A stretch of 64,000 nt of DNA from positions 812,501 to 876,500 of the forward strand of contig JAWNZC010000372.1 in NCBI GenBank assembly GCA_035771165.1, in the 5' to 3' direction. Positions 22,150-62,284 of this stretch are shown here, piece by piece (position 1 is the stretch's first letter; each line of letters begins with the position of its first letter). Below the pieces are notes generated by a model that did no database searches, had not been told where the DNA came from, and was given only the letters and a program-made list of their open reading frames with translations. The translations under genes and the position numbers were made by a program. This DNA is from Paragorgia papillata (lineage: Eukaryota > Cnidaria > Anthozoa > Scleralcyonacea > Coralliidae).

Positions 22150-22830
22150 GCCTGAATCGAAGGCTGAATGTGTTGCATACTTCACACTGGTGAACATATT
22201 TACGATCAAGAAATGATCAAGACAGTTATCAGCAAGAACACCTTGTTCAAAAGGCAAATCTGTTCAACTTTTTGTCCAACACCAAAAGCAAAAGGAGCAA
22301 AGAACTTAAGCATGTCTCACGGCCTCACTAGTCACACGGCTAACAACTCACCGGAAGTATGAATAGTAGCGGAAGTAAAATTGTGACTCGGCTTCAATCT
22401 CGTTCCCAGATCCCACGTTCCCAACCCGGGAAACGAGAGACTCTGGGATAATCCGTTTCAAATCACAGGACTCTTTCCGGTTGATGTACGCATGCGTAAA
22501 TATCCGAGCGGAATCTGGATAGTATGTTCTCCTGGTTTGACTTTTCCCCAAGTCAATAGGTTTGCTGGCGAAGCTCGAATTACAGCATCTACACACATAC
22601 GGCGAAGATATCGATCGCGGTAACGTCTTCACTGGAGTCTTGTCGTCCGACATCTTCGTTATTTTGGTTTTATTAATTCTACTTCCGGTCACTTCAGACC
22701 AACTCATGCTCACTATTCAGCCAATAACGTAACGATTTGAAACGGATTATCCCAGGGTCTCTCGTTTCCCGGGTGGGGAGCGTGGGTTCTGGGAACGCGC
22801 CTGACTCGGCTACAACAGTAGCCCGAGTAA
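22150..22830 (+). repeat. Dispersed repeat, copy 2, interrupted by a MULE-like MITE
   Basis: It matches 15790-16165 in the same orientation. Between GACTCGGCT (left) and GACTCGGCT (right) a palindromic element of about 400 bp is inserted; the repeat resumes with ACAACAGTAGCCCGAGTAA. Confidence 0.75.
22395..22792. mobile_element. MULE-like MITE, AATCTCGTTCCCAGA ends
   Basis: The arms read AATCTCGTTCCCAGATCCC with ACGAGAGACTCTGGGATAAT, facing ATTATCCCAGGGTCTCTCG and GTGGGTTCTGGGAACG. The flanks share the 9-bp GACTCGGCT. Related ends occur at 16840-16920, 27465, 30770 and 47067-47278. Confidence 0.75.
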
Positions 22831-22872
22831 TTATTCTTGACAATGTAATAGCCAGGAGTTTGGGGTTTGTTT

Positions 22873-22879
<7 letters not shown>

Positions 22880-22903
<24 letters not shown>

Positions 22904-22911
22904 GGGGGGGT
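22880..22911. repeat. Poly-T then poly-G run
   Basis: A T run is followed by about 30 G residues. Confidence 0.9.
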
Positions 22912-23079
22912 GTCAAGAGGCACGAGGCACGAGGCATCAATGCAACAGCGTTGAACACATGCATGCCTATTTTTTTAATTAATGGTGATCTACAGTGCGA
23001 TCTCCACAGTCGCAGAAAGTGTTTCTCAAAGTTCCTAGGCTAATTATATTTTTCAAACAGTGAAATAAAAGTAGTGTTC

Positions 23080-23290
23080 TTCGTAGGCAGTGTCGAAATA
23101 CAAATCGAAATATACTAAGGTTTGAGTACCGCCGAAATTATTGAACGTAGTTTCTAACGTTTCGAGGGAAGGCCCTTCGTCAGAGAGAAACGTTCTCGCT
23201 GTGGAAGGGCCTTCGCTTGAAACGTTAGAAACGACATTCAATAATTTCGGCAGTACTCAAACCTTACTATATTTCGATTTGTAATTCTAT
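23080..23290. mobile_element. Palindromic MITE (TTTCGGCAGTACTCAAACC family)
   Basis: AAATCGAAATATACTAAGG with GTTTGAGTACCGCCGAAAT and GAAGGCCCTTCG at the left face the same segments at the right, with CGAAACGTTAGAAACG inside. A diverged relative lies at about 36950-37015. Confidence 0.75.
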
Positions 23291-23303
23291 TTTTAGCAGA
23301 AAG

Positions 23304-23405
23304 GCAGGGTTCTGCCCAACCTCGTACCCAGGGTCTTACCTCCGCTCTCCCGCCCCCGCCCACCGCTTCGGAAAGACCCTGGTACACTCTGGTCACGTGC
23401 TTCCC
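23304..23405. repeat. CCAGGGTCTTTCC repeat, inverted copy 1
   Basis: It is a reverse complement of 25462-25556 over about 95 bp, including the GC-rich block CCACCGCTTCGGAAAGACCC. Each copy has its own short inverted ends (CAGGGTCTT / AAGACCCTG). Confidence 0.75.
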
Positions 23406-24568
23406 AAAATATGGGCAGTACAAAATAAATTTAGTGTGGGTAGGGTGGTACAAAAAACTTTCTCCATTTACCGACCGGAGTAGTGTTTATACAAAATGCA
23501 AAACAACTGGCCAGATGAAATGTCACGACTCACGAAAGGTGCACAACGGCTTGGAGAAACAATCCGAAACGAGATATAATTTAATAAGAATGCCAAAGTC
23601 TCAAAGTTCAATATTTTGCTGGCTTTGTAGCGCTGGCGACATGTGTTATTTATTGATGGGAAAATATTATTTTTAAGCATTTGAATCGCATTTTATTGTT
23701 TATATTGAGAGTTTGAAACACTCTTCCATTTCATTATCCACTGTGAGGTTTACTGTGCTGCGTTGTTTTGACCAGTTCTCATGCCGACAAAATTATGGTC
23801 AGTCATCCACGAACATGATAATTGATAAATATATTTGATATAAAATGCCAATTTTCAAGTTCATTTTAAAAAGGTTAGTCGATATCCGTACCTATTATAT
23901 TTTAAACAATTGGCGAGGGACTATAATTTAATACGACGTGTTATTATTAATAGTCCGAAAAGCGGCGGGTATTAGGTTGTTGCATTTAAAACGATCAAAA
24001 CTAAGAGATACGTAACAAGTTAACTTGAACGGGGGTTTCTTTATCGGACAAGAAGTTTGTGACAGCAAAGAAGCAGAAAAATCGATAAGACTCGCTCGCT
24101 TTCTTGAAGTATACTGAAAGTACTATTTCTTTAAGTAAACAACACAGCGCATTCAGAAATGCAGACAGATGACAACAAAGGTTCGACATTTCACCTTTGC
24201 CTTATTAAATGTGTCTAGTGTCTTGCTGTACCATTATAGAATGATCTTGGTTTCAAATATTTTACTATTTTGGTACTGTATTATTTTTTGTTTATTTGTC
24301 GTTGATTAATACTATTATTCGATATTTTAATATACTTTGCCGAATGGAGGAGCGGCAACAGTTTTCGTAGTGGCGTATTCATATTTCATGATCGAGCGAC
24401 GAAAGATCAAATTTGCGGAGTAACTGGAGTTTATATAAATAGAAAAATGATAATAAGACATCGATTAATCGACTACATATTGTATAATTTAAGCACCCAG
24501 GTTGACGATTATTAAACGAATGCGAACATCAAAAGCTTTCTTCATTGTAAACTTAAATAAACACAGCG
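23406..24568. other. Non-coding, nothing recognised
   Basis: AT-rich sequence without a convincing exon on either strand. Confidence 0.4.
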
Positions 24569-24576
24569 ATTTATTA

Positions 24577-25233
24577 CAGGGCCGGCGCGAGCTTCTAGGA
24601 GTTGGGAGGGTACGATTTCCGAAGGGCACCCAGACTGGAAAGTTTGTAAAATGCGCAACGGGAATCAAATTTCGGCCGCCATTTTGCGCGGGCATCTCGT
24701 GAAAATTGCGCGGGCTCGCGCGGGAAAATAAGTCGTTTCCAGGGCGGTCGCCAATAAAATGGCGGCTACAATCGAATTTTCATGCAGTTTTCGCCGAATC
24801 TGCGTTAAAAGTCCGCGATCACAGGCAATTTTTTCGAAAATTGCGCGCGGCCCTACATTTTTTACGAAAATTGCGCCGCCGCGGGAAATTGTCGTGAAAA
24901 ATCGCGCAACGGAAATATCCGTTGCGCGATACAAACTTTCCAGTCTGGAAGGGCACATTACGTGGATTGCGCAATCACACCGCGTAAAACCAGTTTCAAG
25001 AAGAGGCCCTTTTATCAGGGTTTTTAACTTTTGGTGTATATCGAAACAAAAAAAGCAACGAATATTATATATTTGGCTACATTTTGTTCATAACAATCCA
25101 GTTGAAAAAGGCATGCATGCTCTGCGCGCACGCGTTTTGTTTAATATCCAGGGCTTGGCTAAAAAAGGGCACTTCTTCGCCAAATTATTGGGGGGGTAAA
25201 TACCCCCCTACCCCCCCGGTCGCGCCGGCCCTG
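24577..25233. mobile_element. hAT MITE with 8-bp duplication ATTTATTA
   Basis: It starts CAGGGCCGGCGCGAG and ends CGCGCCGGCCCTG, flanked on both sides by ATTTATTA (24569-24576 and 25234-25241). That is the 8-bp duplication and end type of hAT elements. A second inverted-repeat element lies inside (about 24630-24950). Confidence 0.9.
24630..24950. mobile_element. TIR element nested in the hAT MITE
   Basis: CCAGACTGGAAAGTTTGTA and GCGCAACGG at the left face CCGTTGCGCGATACAAACTT and TCCAGTCTGG at the right. Confidence 0.8.
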
Positions 25234-25461
25234 ATTTATTATAAACTAAAAACAATAGCTGTCAAAACAACTTGTTTCAATTTTAAAATCGTATCACCGG
25301 TTTAACGATTCATTTCAAAATCTAATACCAGAAAACAAAACAAGATACGTATACATGCATTTCTTCGACTATTCCAGCGAGGTCAAGCCACAGAATAAAT
25401 ACTAAGGTCAAGCATTGATACGCAGGGGACACTCCCACAGTCGAAAATGTTGATAGACGAC

Positions 25462-25556
25462 ACGTGACCAGCGTGTACCAGGGTCTTTCCGAAGCGGTGG
25501 GCGGGGGCGGGGGAGCGGAGGTAAGACCCTGGGTACGAGGTTGGGTTCTGCCCACC
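25462..25556. repeat. CCAGGGTCTTTCC repeat, inverted copy 2
   Basis: Partner of 23304-23405 in opposite orientation, 2.1 kb away. The hAT MITE lies between them. Confidence 0.75.
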
Positions 25557-26023
25557 GTGGGCGGCGGCGCCCGGCACTCACGCCAAAACAGATCCTTCCG
25601 TCCGGCACTCGAAATATCCAATAAGAAAACCCCATGTGTTGTATTTTTATATATCTTTTAATTAATATACATCATTTTTGTATTTTTTTGTCCTTGGTGA
25701 ATTTTTTTTTATAATATTTTTTTTAACAATATTATTTCAATAATTGGTGAAATTCAGCACCACAACGCACACAATATTAGCTACCAGACTTGTGATTCGG
25801 TGAAATACGATATTCCTTCAAAGCCAGATTGGATTGTCTGATACTTGGGTAAGGCGCTAATCACTTCGCACTTTGTTTATTAATGCCTGTAAGATGATAC
25901 ACCAGCGTTGGTAGTCGTAGAACATACGCAGGAAACCTTGCCCTAGCTTTACCTAGAGAATTCGTCATGCTGTATATTCTAGCATACCCTAGCAGGTAGG
26001 TTGGAAAACCCGGAATCCAGAAT

Positions 26024-26073
26024 GGAATCCGGAATGGAATCCGGAATGGAATCCGGAATGGAATCCGGAATCT
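26024..26073. repeat. GGAATCC-type short tandem array at the arm tip
   Basis: ATGGAATCCGGA units are repeated about four times. The right tip (32700-32750) has the complementary array with fewer perfect units. Confidence 0.85.
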
Positions 26074-26149
26074 GTAGGAATCGTCATAATTAACATAAAA
26101 ACGGTTTTCATAAAATTAGTAATATTAGTTATATATATATTATTTACTA

Positions 26150-26338
26150 TTAATTATTAACTATTAAAATAATAATAATAACTAACCAATATGTCAACAT
26201 AAATTGTATGCAATCTTGTTTTGGCTTACAAGAAATTTGTTTTGTACAAATTGTTTTATTATTATTTTTTAATTTTGGTGTATCATTTGGTGTTTGGCAT
26301 TGAGTATCACACAAAATAGAATAATTAAAGCAAAGCAT
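26150..26338 (-). CDS. 62-residue frame in the left arm
   Basis: The frame reads MLCFNYSILCDTQCQTP through a Cys/Lys/Asn-rich middle to a hydrophobic C-terminus (YWLVIIIILIVNN) that could be a membrane anchor. An identical protein is encoded at 32432-32620 because the two arms are reverse copies. There is no homology I know. AT-richness makes a chance frame possible. Confidence 0.3.
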   Translation of the reverse strand: MLCFNYSILCDTQCQTPNDTPKLKNNNKTICTKQISCKPKQDCIQFMLTYWLVIIIILIVNN

Positions 26339-26444
26339 ATTTTCAATAAAGATCTTTGCCTCTTTGCTGCAAGAAATTATAATTCTATCAAAATCACTGA
26401 ATGAGTCAACGCGTCACTGTAACACAAACTCCTCTACTTCAATC

Positions 26445-26876
26445 TTATTCAAAAAACAAATCTTCTCCAACCATTCGATACTCGTCGCCACACAAACCGA
26501 TCTTCCCTTCACTTACTAACCGTTCAATCTGAACACGTCTCGTCTCAATACATTCATACACATCTAACATAAAATAATGTCTCTTAATCGCATCGTTAAT
26601 CTCTTTCTCGAGTCTCTGTTTGTCTCTACTAAAAATGAAACTTCCGTACGTCTCATTCGGTAAAAACTTCTTAGCATATAATAAAAATTTGTTCACGGTA
26701 ACAATACCGCAGCTAATAATCTTCTCCGTCAAGGCTTGAGGGTTATAAGCATTGTTCGCGAACCAATCATCCTCAGCCCACTTCGACTTCTTCTTCCCCG
26801 CATCTCTCATCTCAATCTTCAACGCCATCTCTTCCTTCTCTCGTCCCATCTGATCAAAATGGTCACGAAATTGCAA
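26445..26876 (-). pseudogene. 143-codon frame, unknown product, likely frameshifted at its N-terminus
   Basis: The frame contains MGREKEEMALKIEMRDAGKK, WAEDDWFANNAYNPQAL, FIFSRDKQRLEKEINDAIKR and VQIERLVSEGKIGLCGDEYR, a charged and probably helical protein. Upstream in another register, LKYVQCEPRKVTQVYGDCNF is open, and a single indel near 26870 would join the two; this suggests a once longer gene. It lies only in the left arm of the 6.8-kb structure. Codons look protein-like and the stop (TAA) is clean. No family recognised: element cargo, a viral-type relic and a host fragment all remain possible. Confidence 0.4.
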
Positions 26877-27849
26877 TCGCCATACACCTGAGTCACCTTA
26901 CGCGGCTCGCACTGTACATACTTGAGCATCTGATCAGGGTGTTTAATCAATTGACTCTTCCAATTCCAATTCCAACTCTTCCAATAGTCTATTTTATTAC
27001 TTTTGTTCTCTGCGCGCTCTCTCTATCCATTTACGCACGTATATTAACTTTCAGTTTCCATACACGCAGTCAAATTATCGGGATTGCAATCGAGAGCTGT
27101 CGCTTTATCGCGTTCGCAATCACTACAATAATGTTTGTCATGTAAACACTCGATCGCGATTAGACTGAAAGCCAGCCGCCGATCTCATCTCGTTCCGGAG
27201 GCATGGTGGAAAATGCGGAGTGCGGAGTGCGGAGAAAATAGAAACGCCGACTTACTAAAACTTTTCATTATAACAAGATAATAATAACAAAATTCAAAGA
27301 ACTGATCGTTTGATTTTCAAATTTTACACTACCAACGCTTATCGTGCAGCTGGTAGTTGTTATTACGTGTCCTATTTCAAACAACAAAGCCGTTTCGCTT
27401 AAGTCTTTGTGTTAAGTGAAAAACCGTGTCGTGTCTGGTTGTTACCTTGCTTAACGTCAATCTCGTACCCAGACCCATACGCACGCGGGAAGCGAATGGC
27501 TCTGGGACAATCCATTTGAAAATCGACTCTGATTGGCTTAACGCGTTGACGCCTACTGCGCTGCGCAGATAATTTCACACCCATTCTCCCATCGCGGTCT
27601 TCATGTAATATGGTTGTTTTCGAGAAGGAGTGAAGCGAAATAACATGTTTATTGCGACTTAATCTGAGAAATTGAGAGTTATTCCTTTGCAAAAGTCATT
27701 TCAAGGAGACAAGAAATACTTACTTGCCTTTGTGGTATTTTTGGAAGTATTATATCCATATGTGGTAAGCATTTAATTAGTTGCTGATTTATACATTTTA
27801 CACCAGTTTTAAACTGGTACTATACCTATGTGACCATATGGGAAGCATG

Positions 27850-28033
27850 GGTGGTGAAGAGTTGCCTGACCACTGTGATCCAAAGTTACCGCTAAGCTTG
27901 ATTGGATGGTGTTAGTACTTGGATGGGTGACCACTTTTGACACCTTGTCACAGGCTTGAGCTTGGAACTCGTGTGAAATAGAGTTATTGTAGTTGATCTC
28001 TCCTGTGCTTCAAGGGTTTTTCCAGGTTCTCTG

Positions 28034-28070
<37 letters not shown>

Positions 28071-28165
28071 TCCATAAAATCAACAATTCAATCTTAGGAG
28101 AACAACCTTGTAAGGGACTTTGAGTCCTATTGTTGTTTCTCCAGTATCAGTTAGGTACAAATGTT
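27850..28165 (+). mobile_element. 5S-rRNA-derived SINE, copy 2
   Basis: CCACTGTGATCCAAAGTTAC, then GTTAGTACTTGGATGGGTGA mark the 5S-like head, followed by TGATCTCTCCTGTGCTTCAA, a long poly-C run (about 28037-28067) and AGTCCTATTGTTG with GGTACAAATGTTAATAAA. It sits in the spacer of the 6.8-kb structure. Confidence 0.85.
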
Positions 28166-28372
28166 AATAAATAAAAATATATGATAATAATATTAATATA
28201 ATAAATGGTGAACTTATTTTTCTATTTAATTATAATTTAAATACAAGGAGATACCCACTCTATGTAGTGACCCCATATAGTTTCCTTTTTAATATCTTGT
28301 TTTAAGTGATATCCATATTAAGTGATAACCCCCCTTGCCCCTCCTAGCACTGAAAGGCAATGAGTGCCCCTC

Positions 28373-28577
28373 CAGTGGTGTAGGAAGCAATTTTGATCTT
28401 GGAGGGGCACAGCTTCAAAAGGGCACTTTGTTCAGGGGGTAGGACTTCAAAAGGACACTTGAGGCACATGTTTTAACATAAAAAGGGCAATTTCCTGTTG
28501 CAAAAAGGGCACGTCATGACAAAGTTTGGGGGGGGGGGGCACATGCCCCATTTTTCCCTCCAGTTCATACACCCCTG
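28373..28577. mobile_element. hAT MITE with 8-bp duplication TGCCCCTC
   Basis: It starts CAGTGGTGTAGGAAGC and ends CATACACCCCTG. TGCCCCTC precedes it at 28365-28372 and follows it at 28578-28585. A poly-G run lies inside. Confidence 0.85.
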
Positions 28578-28585
28578 TGCCCCTC

Positions 28586-30840
28586 CTGGCCTCCCTGATC
28601 ATAAACAGACAGTGATTGATGGTTACAGTCAATGTTTTAGTACACACTGTATATCCAAAGTCTGCTTTCTAAATTAAAGAAAATCAGTTCAGCCAAAGGT
28701 CTTTTCATAGTAGTCACCAACTGTAGTTTTACTTTTGCAAACAACAATGTCTGTTTATTTCTTATGTACTGAACAGCTGCATTTGGGATGTATTTAAAGC
28801 CAGAAGTTAAGAATTCCCACCTCGAGAGAACAATTTTCCACTACTAACTCTGGTTGTTTACACAATAAAATTAATATTACATTTACTGTGTTTCACATTT
28901 TGATTTGGACCATAACCCATTCCTGCCTACACCAGCTACTGTAACTTAATTAGCTGATTAACAGGGATTCTCAGCAAACCTAAGCAACAGTGAGTTGACC
29001 CATTCAATGTGAGCTTGCAAGGCCACCCCAACCAGCTAATGTATTCCCTCTGCAGTAGAATAAAATCATCTGGCATGTTAACCAGAATAAAATTCTAAAT
29101 AGCTTAACCTGGTGGTGAAAAGGTTAATAAAATGATTTCTTAAAACTCATAATTTATTGCTGACTATGACTTTACTCATCTTATCTTCAGTTGGCACTTT
29201 ATCCAAAAGTAAATTTATCAGTAGAGTATACAGTACAAATGAGAGCCTTACTAACTGTGGACACCCTTGTTATAAATGGGGACTACACGCATGCCAGCAT
29301 TATCTACCTAGTGCTGGCAGAAGATACTTCAGGTTAGCCTAATTCATCAAAATTAATAGTAAGGTGGGGTGCATTGTGCTTTCCCTTGGAAATTTTAATC
29401 CTGACTGACATTTGGACATTGGTGGGTCACAAGCGGTCAATTGCAGTTGCTGGGATAGAATAAATCATATCCCAGCAGCAACTCTGTCAATGACCACTAG
29501 TGACCAAATGGAAACCAGGCTTTAGTTGCATTTTAGCCCATTTTCAGAGTTACCAATGGAGATTAGGAAAAAATATATTAAGTGGGCAGCCTGTACCCCC
29601 CCCCCCCCCAGTCCCTCTATTGTTACACCCCTATCAGTTACCAGACTGCACAAGATGCCAAGTCTAAAGGGTATTTTTTGTACCAGAAGCTGCTTTATTA
29701 CAGTATATATACATGTACCAATACTGTAATCATATAATTGTAATGTTTTTAAGAGTAAAGTTGATATAATTAAGCAGTGTTTTAGGTATAAAGTTAAAAA
29801 GGTGGTGCCCTTGGCTTTACTTTGATGAAGGGCTCCACAAACTTTAGTAAATTTTACAACTGAACTAGACTGTGACAAATGAAACCAAAATCCAATATCA
29901 TTATAAATCATATATTAGCTAAATGTGAGCATGTGTGCCACCTGCCCCTCACATCTTTGGTGTTAAGTACTTTAAAGTTAATGTTTAAAAAAATAAGTAA
30001 AAGAAGAACCTCTCACTTTTTTTATGCATATAATTTTTTTCGCCATACTCAAATGGGCAATAACAGGCCGTACAAATATGGCTGGTTCATAGTGAGGTTC
30101 AGCTGCTGGTGTTTGAATCTTAAATCACACAGATCAGTATAAACAGATGTAATATGAATTAATAAATGATTAAACCTCAGAAAGCTACAGTGTCGATTAT
30201 TTCGATTACACACAAACAAGTGGATTAAAACATGTAACAAATTAAATGTTGCAAATCAACAAATGACAAATATACCAACAAGGTCACGTTTTATTTGAAA
30301 GACATACATGCAGTACTATATACATGAAATAAGTTTTTAAAATTCCAGATTTCGTTGTAATTTACCTTGTAGCTGTCTACGAATATTCGAATAATATTCA
30401 GAACAATAATACGATATTTTCGTGTTCATAAGTTTGAATAAACAAGAATTCAAACTGGGTTTCATCAGAAGGTCATGAACTGGTCATCGATCACTATCAC
30501 GCCTGGTGCATTATTTTCCATTTATCAGTCTCTTATCCAGAAATTTCTGCCAAGTAATACTTTATCGCATCACAAACCAGCCACGATTATATTCTTACAA
30601 CATTTCTACTGCTATTTGTTACTATTAAATTCCAGAATCAGCCACAACATGTCGATGTATTTTGCAGAATATTGAACGGCCGTGCTGAAGGTTTTCGTGG
30701 GTCTGGGTACAAAAATACCAACTGCGCATGCCCCAAAATACACACTTTTTCGTGTATTTCAAATGGATTGTCCCAGAGCCATTTGATTTGCCCGCGCGGC
30801 CGGGCATATTTGGCTCTGGGAACGAGATTGGCTTAACGTA
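28586..30840. other. Spacer DNA, no gene seen
   Basis: It includes a small palindrome (about 29420-29510, TTGCTGGGAT / ATCCCAGCA), a poly-C run (29597-29609) and no credible exon. Confidence 0.4.
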
Positions 30841-30875
30841 TGAAAACGTACCACGTTCACGCGCGAGGAAAACCT

Positions 30876-30939
30876 CGCGCGTGCCGACCTGACTCCGCAT
30901 TTTCTACGTAGAAAATGCGGAGTCAGGTCGGCACGCGCG
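30876..30939. repeat. Perfect 64-bp palindrome
   Basis: Two 32-nt arms meet at TAC|GTA (30907/30908). The arm contains CGCGCGTGCCGACCTGACTC. An outer imperfect pair (AACGTACCACGTTCA / TGAACGTGGTACGTT) extends the symmetry. Confidence 0.9.
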
Positions 30940-32431
30940 ACGTTTTCCATGCTTTTTTACGATGAACGTGGTACGTTATCATACGTTAAGCAAGGTAACA
31001 ACCAGACACGACCATACGAATAATATTGGCTTGGTTTAGACACGGTTTTTCACTTAACACAAAGACTTAAGCGAAACGGCTTTGTTGTTTGAAATAGGAC
31101 ACGTAATAACAACTACCAGCTGCACGATAAGCGTTGGTAGTGTAAAATTTGAAAATCAAACGATCAATCCTTTGAATTTTGTTATTATTATCTTATTATA
31201 ACGAAAAGTTTTAGTAGTCGGCGTTTCTATTTTCTCCGCACTCCGCATTTTCCACCATGCCTACTCCGGAGGTGGTTTGCGGTATATTGCGCTTTAAAAT
31301 TGTAGCAGTTGTGCGAATTAAAACTAGTTTTTATTCGCCTGAAATGAATTTCATGAGCTGGATTGCGATTGGGATTGGTGGATCACGATCGCAATTCGTA
31401 TAAATGTTGACCCTGCATGTTTAACGTGTTGATCAACTTTGACTAGTAGGATTGAACTTATTCCAATCGCGATCGAGTTCACATGACAAAAATTATTGCA
31501 GTGATTGCGAACGCGATAAAGCGACAGCTCTCGATTGCAATCCCGATAATTTGACTGCGTGTATGGAAACTGAAAGTTAATATACGTGCGTAAATGGATA
31601 GAGAGAGCGCGCAGAGAACAAAAGTAATAAAATAGACTATATACTGTACATGCACATGATATTGGTTGTACCGGCGCAACAGCGAGTGCAGCGATTAACA
31701 AAAAGCAATCTGAATGCATGACAAATCATTTAAGCAAGTCTATTAAAATGCCTGGCCATCCGACAGGCCACTTTAAATTTTGAAAATAGAGACAAATCGG
31801 ATAGATCAGATCGTGTGAACATCTCAGAATAGCAATTATTTAATATCATTATTATTCACCTGAGTTTGCTGTCCCACAATCCAGAATAAAGTTTTTGACC
31901 TGCCTGATGTGTTTTTACGACACTCTCCGTGATATTATATCAAGTTATAGTCAATATTTAGGTTTCTTTACCCGTCTATGACATCTGCATGGCGTCTCAT
32001 GCAGGCGATTTTAGCCCATAAACACAATAGATCGATTCACAGTAGTTGTAGGGTTGACGTTTTCAAGACTTATTCAAAAGTGCCTCGCGTATTATCCTGT
32101 ACATGTATATTGCCTATTGGGGGAGTATCGGATTGCATTGTTTCGATATTGTTGTTGATGTCAAATCATCCCGGTACTTAAGCATGATGAAATTCACTGA
32201 TATAATATTAAACGCACACCAGAAACTATATACTGCCTAGCGAGCTAACCCGGTAAACAGGATAGTTCGCGGCTTGCCTCCAATCCAGAGACAATATTAA
32301 CACCCTTTTATAATTTGCTGCGGTTTGCAAAACATGCATAGCGAGATATACAGTGACGCCTTGACTCATTCAGTGATTTTGATAGAATTATAATTTCTTG
32401 CAGCAAAGAGGCAAAGATCTTTATTGAAAAT

Positions 32432-32620
32432 ATGCTTTGCTTTAATTATTCTATTTTGTGTGATACTCAATGCCAAACACCAAATGATACACCAAAATTA
32501 AAAAATAATAATAAAACAATTTGTACAAAACAAATTTCTTGTAAGCCAAAACAAGATTGCATACAATTTATGTTGACATATTGGTTAGTTATTATTATTA
32601 TTTTAATAGTTAATAATTAA
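32432..32620 (+). CDS. 62-residue frame in the right arm
   Basis: Same protein as 26150-26338, residue for residue, on the opposite strand in the opposite arm. Its C-terminus is hydrophobic (YWLVIIIILIVNN). Function unknown. Confidence 0.3.
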   Translation: MLCFNYSILCDTQCQTPNDTPKLKNNNKTICTKQISCKPKQDCIQFMLTYWLVIIIILIVNN

Positions 32621-32775
32621 TAGTAAATAATATATATATAACTAATATTACTAATTTTATGAAAACCGTTTTTATGTTAATTATGACGATTCCTACAGAT
32701 TCCGGATTCCATTCCGGATTGCATTCCGGATTCCATTCCGCATTCCGCGTTTTCCAACCTACCTGTCCTAGCATG

Positions 32776-33366
32776 TATATAAATATATAATAAATAAGTA
32801 CTTAATAGTAACATTTAGTCTGACAAAATTGTGAGACACATGATGTAAAGGATTATGAATTTCACTTGCTCACATTTGGAAAATATCATTTTCAGATTAC
32901 TAATTTTCACATATTCTCGGGGGGGGGGGGGGGGGGGGGGGGGTTTGAGCCCCTGTAGGTACCCGGCACTCACATGCTCCTGGGCAGAACCCTGGAAAGG
33001 GTGTGGTTGCGTGGGTGTTTGTAAAGAAAGGAGAACAAAGAAGTGAGTCACTGTACTTCGTATCAGCTTTTGTATAAAAACATAACAAAACCAATATTAA
33101 GTAAACAAACCTGTGACCATGCGCAGTTCACACCACAGATCACCTTTAAGGTTTTAGAAATTATAAAGAAAGAATTTTAACAGTGACAATGAATCAAAAT
33201 GATCGTACACAAACATTGTTTTTAAAACCGTAATCCTGGAGCCTTCTGTAACACAAGAGGTAGTTCTTGGAAAACTGAATTTTCCAAAATATAAATTACC
33301 AACTTTAACTATAAACACGTAAAAGTACACTAATTTGTTATGCTGTGGAATCCAAATACAAAAATG
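32776..33366 (-). other. Probable NFXL1 3' UTR and flank
   Basis: Sequence after the stop contains a poly-G run (about 32920-32943 on +) and no clear canonical AATAAA on the minus strand near the stop. The transcript end cannot be placed. Confidence 0.35.

Positions 33367-62284
<28,918 letters not shown>

Larger units (their letters stand above)
25978..32775. mobile_element. 6.8-kb inverted-repeat structure
   Basis: Outer arms about 25978-26415 and 32350-32775 are reverse complements with no mismatch that I could see over at least 320 bp; they diverge only in a GGAATCC-type repeat near the tips. A second inner pair (26985-27145 / 31479-31640) and a third (27230-27450 / 31000-31240) continue the symmetry, separated by arm-specific inserts. 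The spacer of about 3.5 kb holds a 5S SINE, a hAT MITE and unassigned sequence. No transposase was recognised. It may be a large foldback transposon, or an inverted duplication of one element. Confidence 0.8.

Noticed and set aside
27850..28165. Functional 5S rRNA gene
   Set aside because: Only the head resembles 5S rRNA; it is diverged and joined to a SINE body present in several copies.
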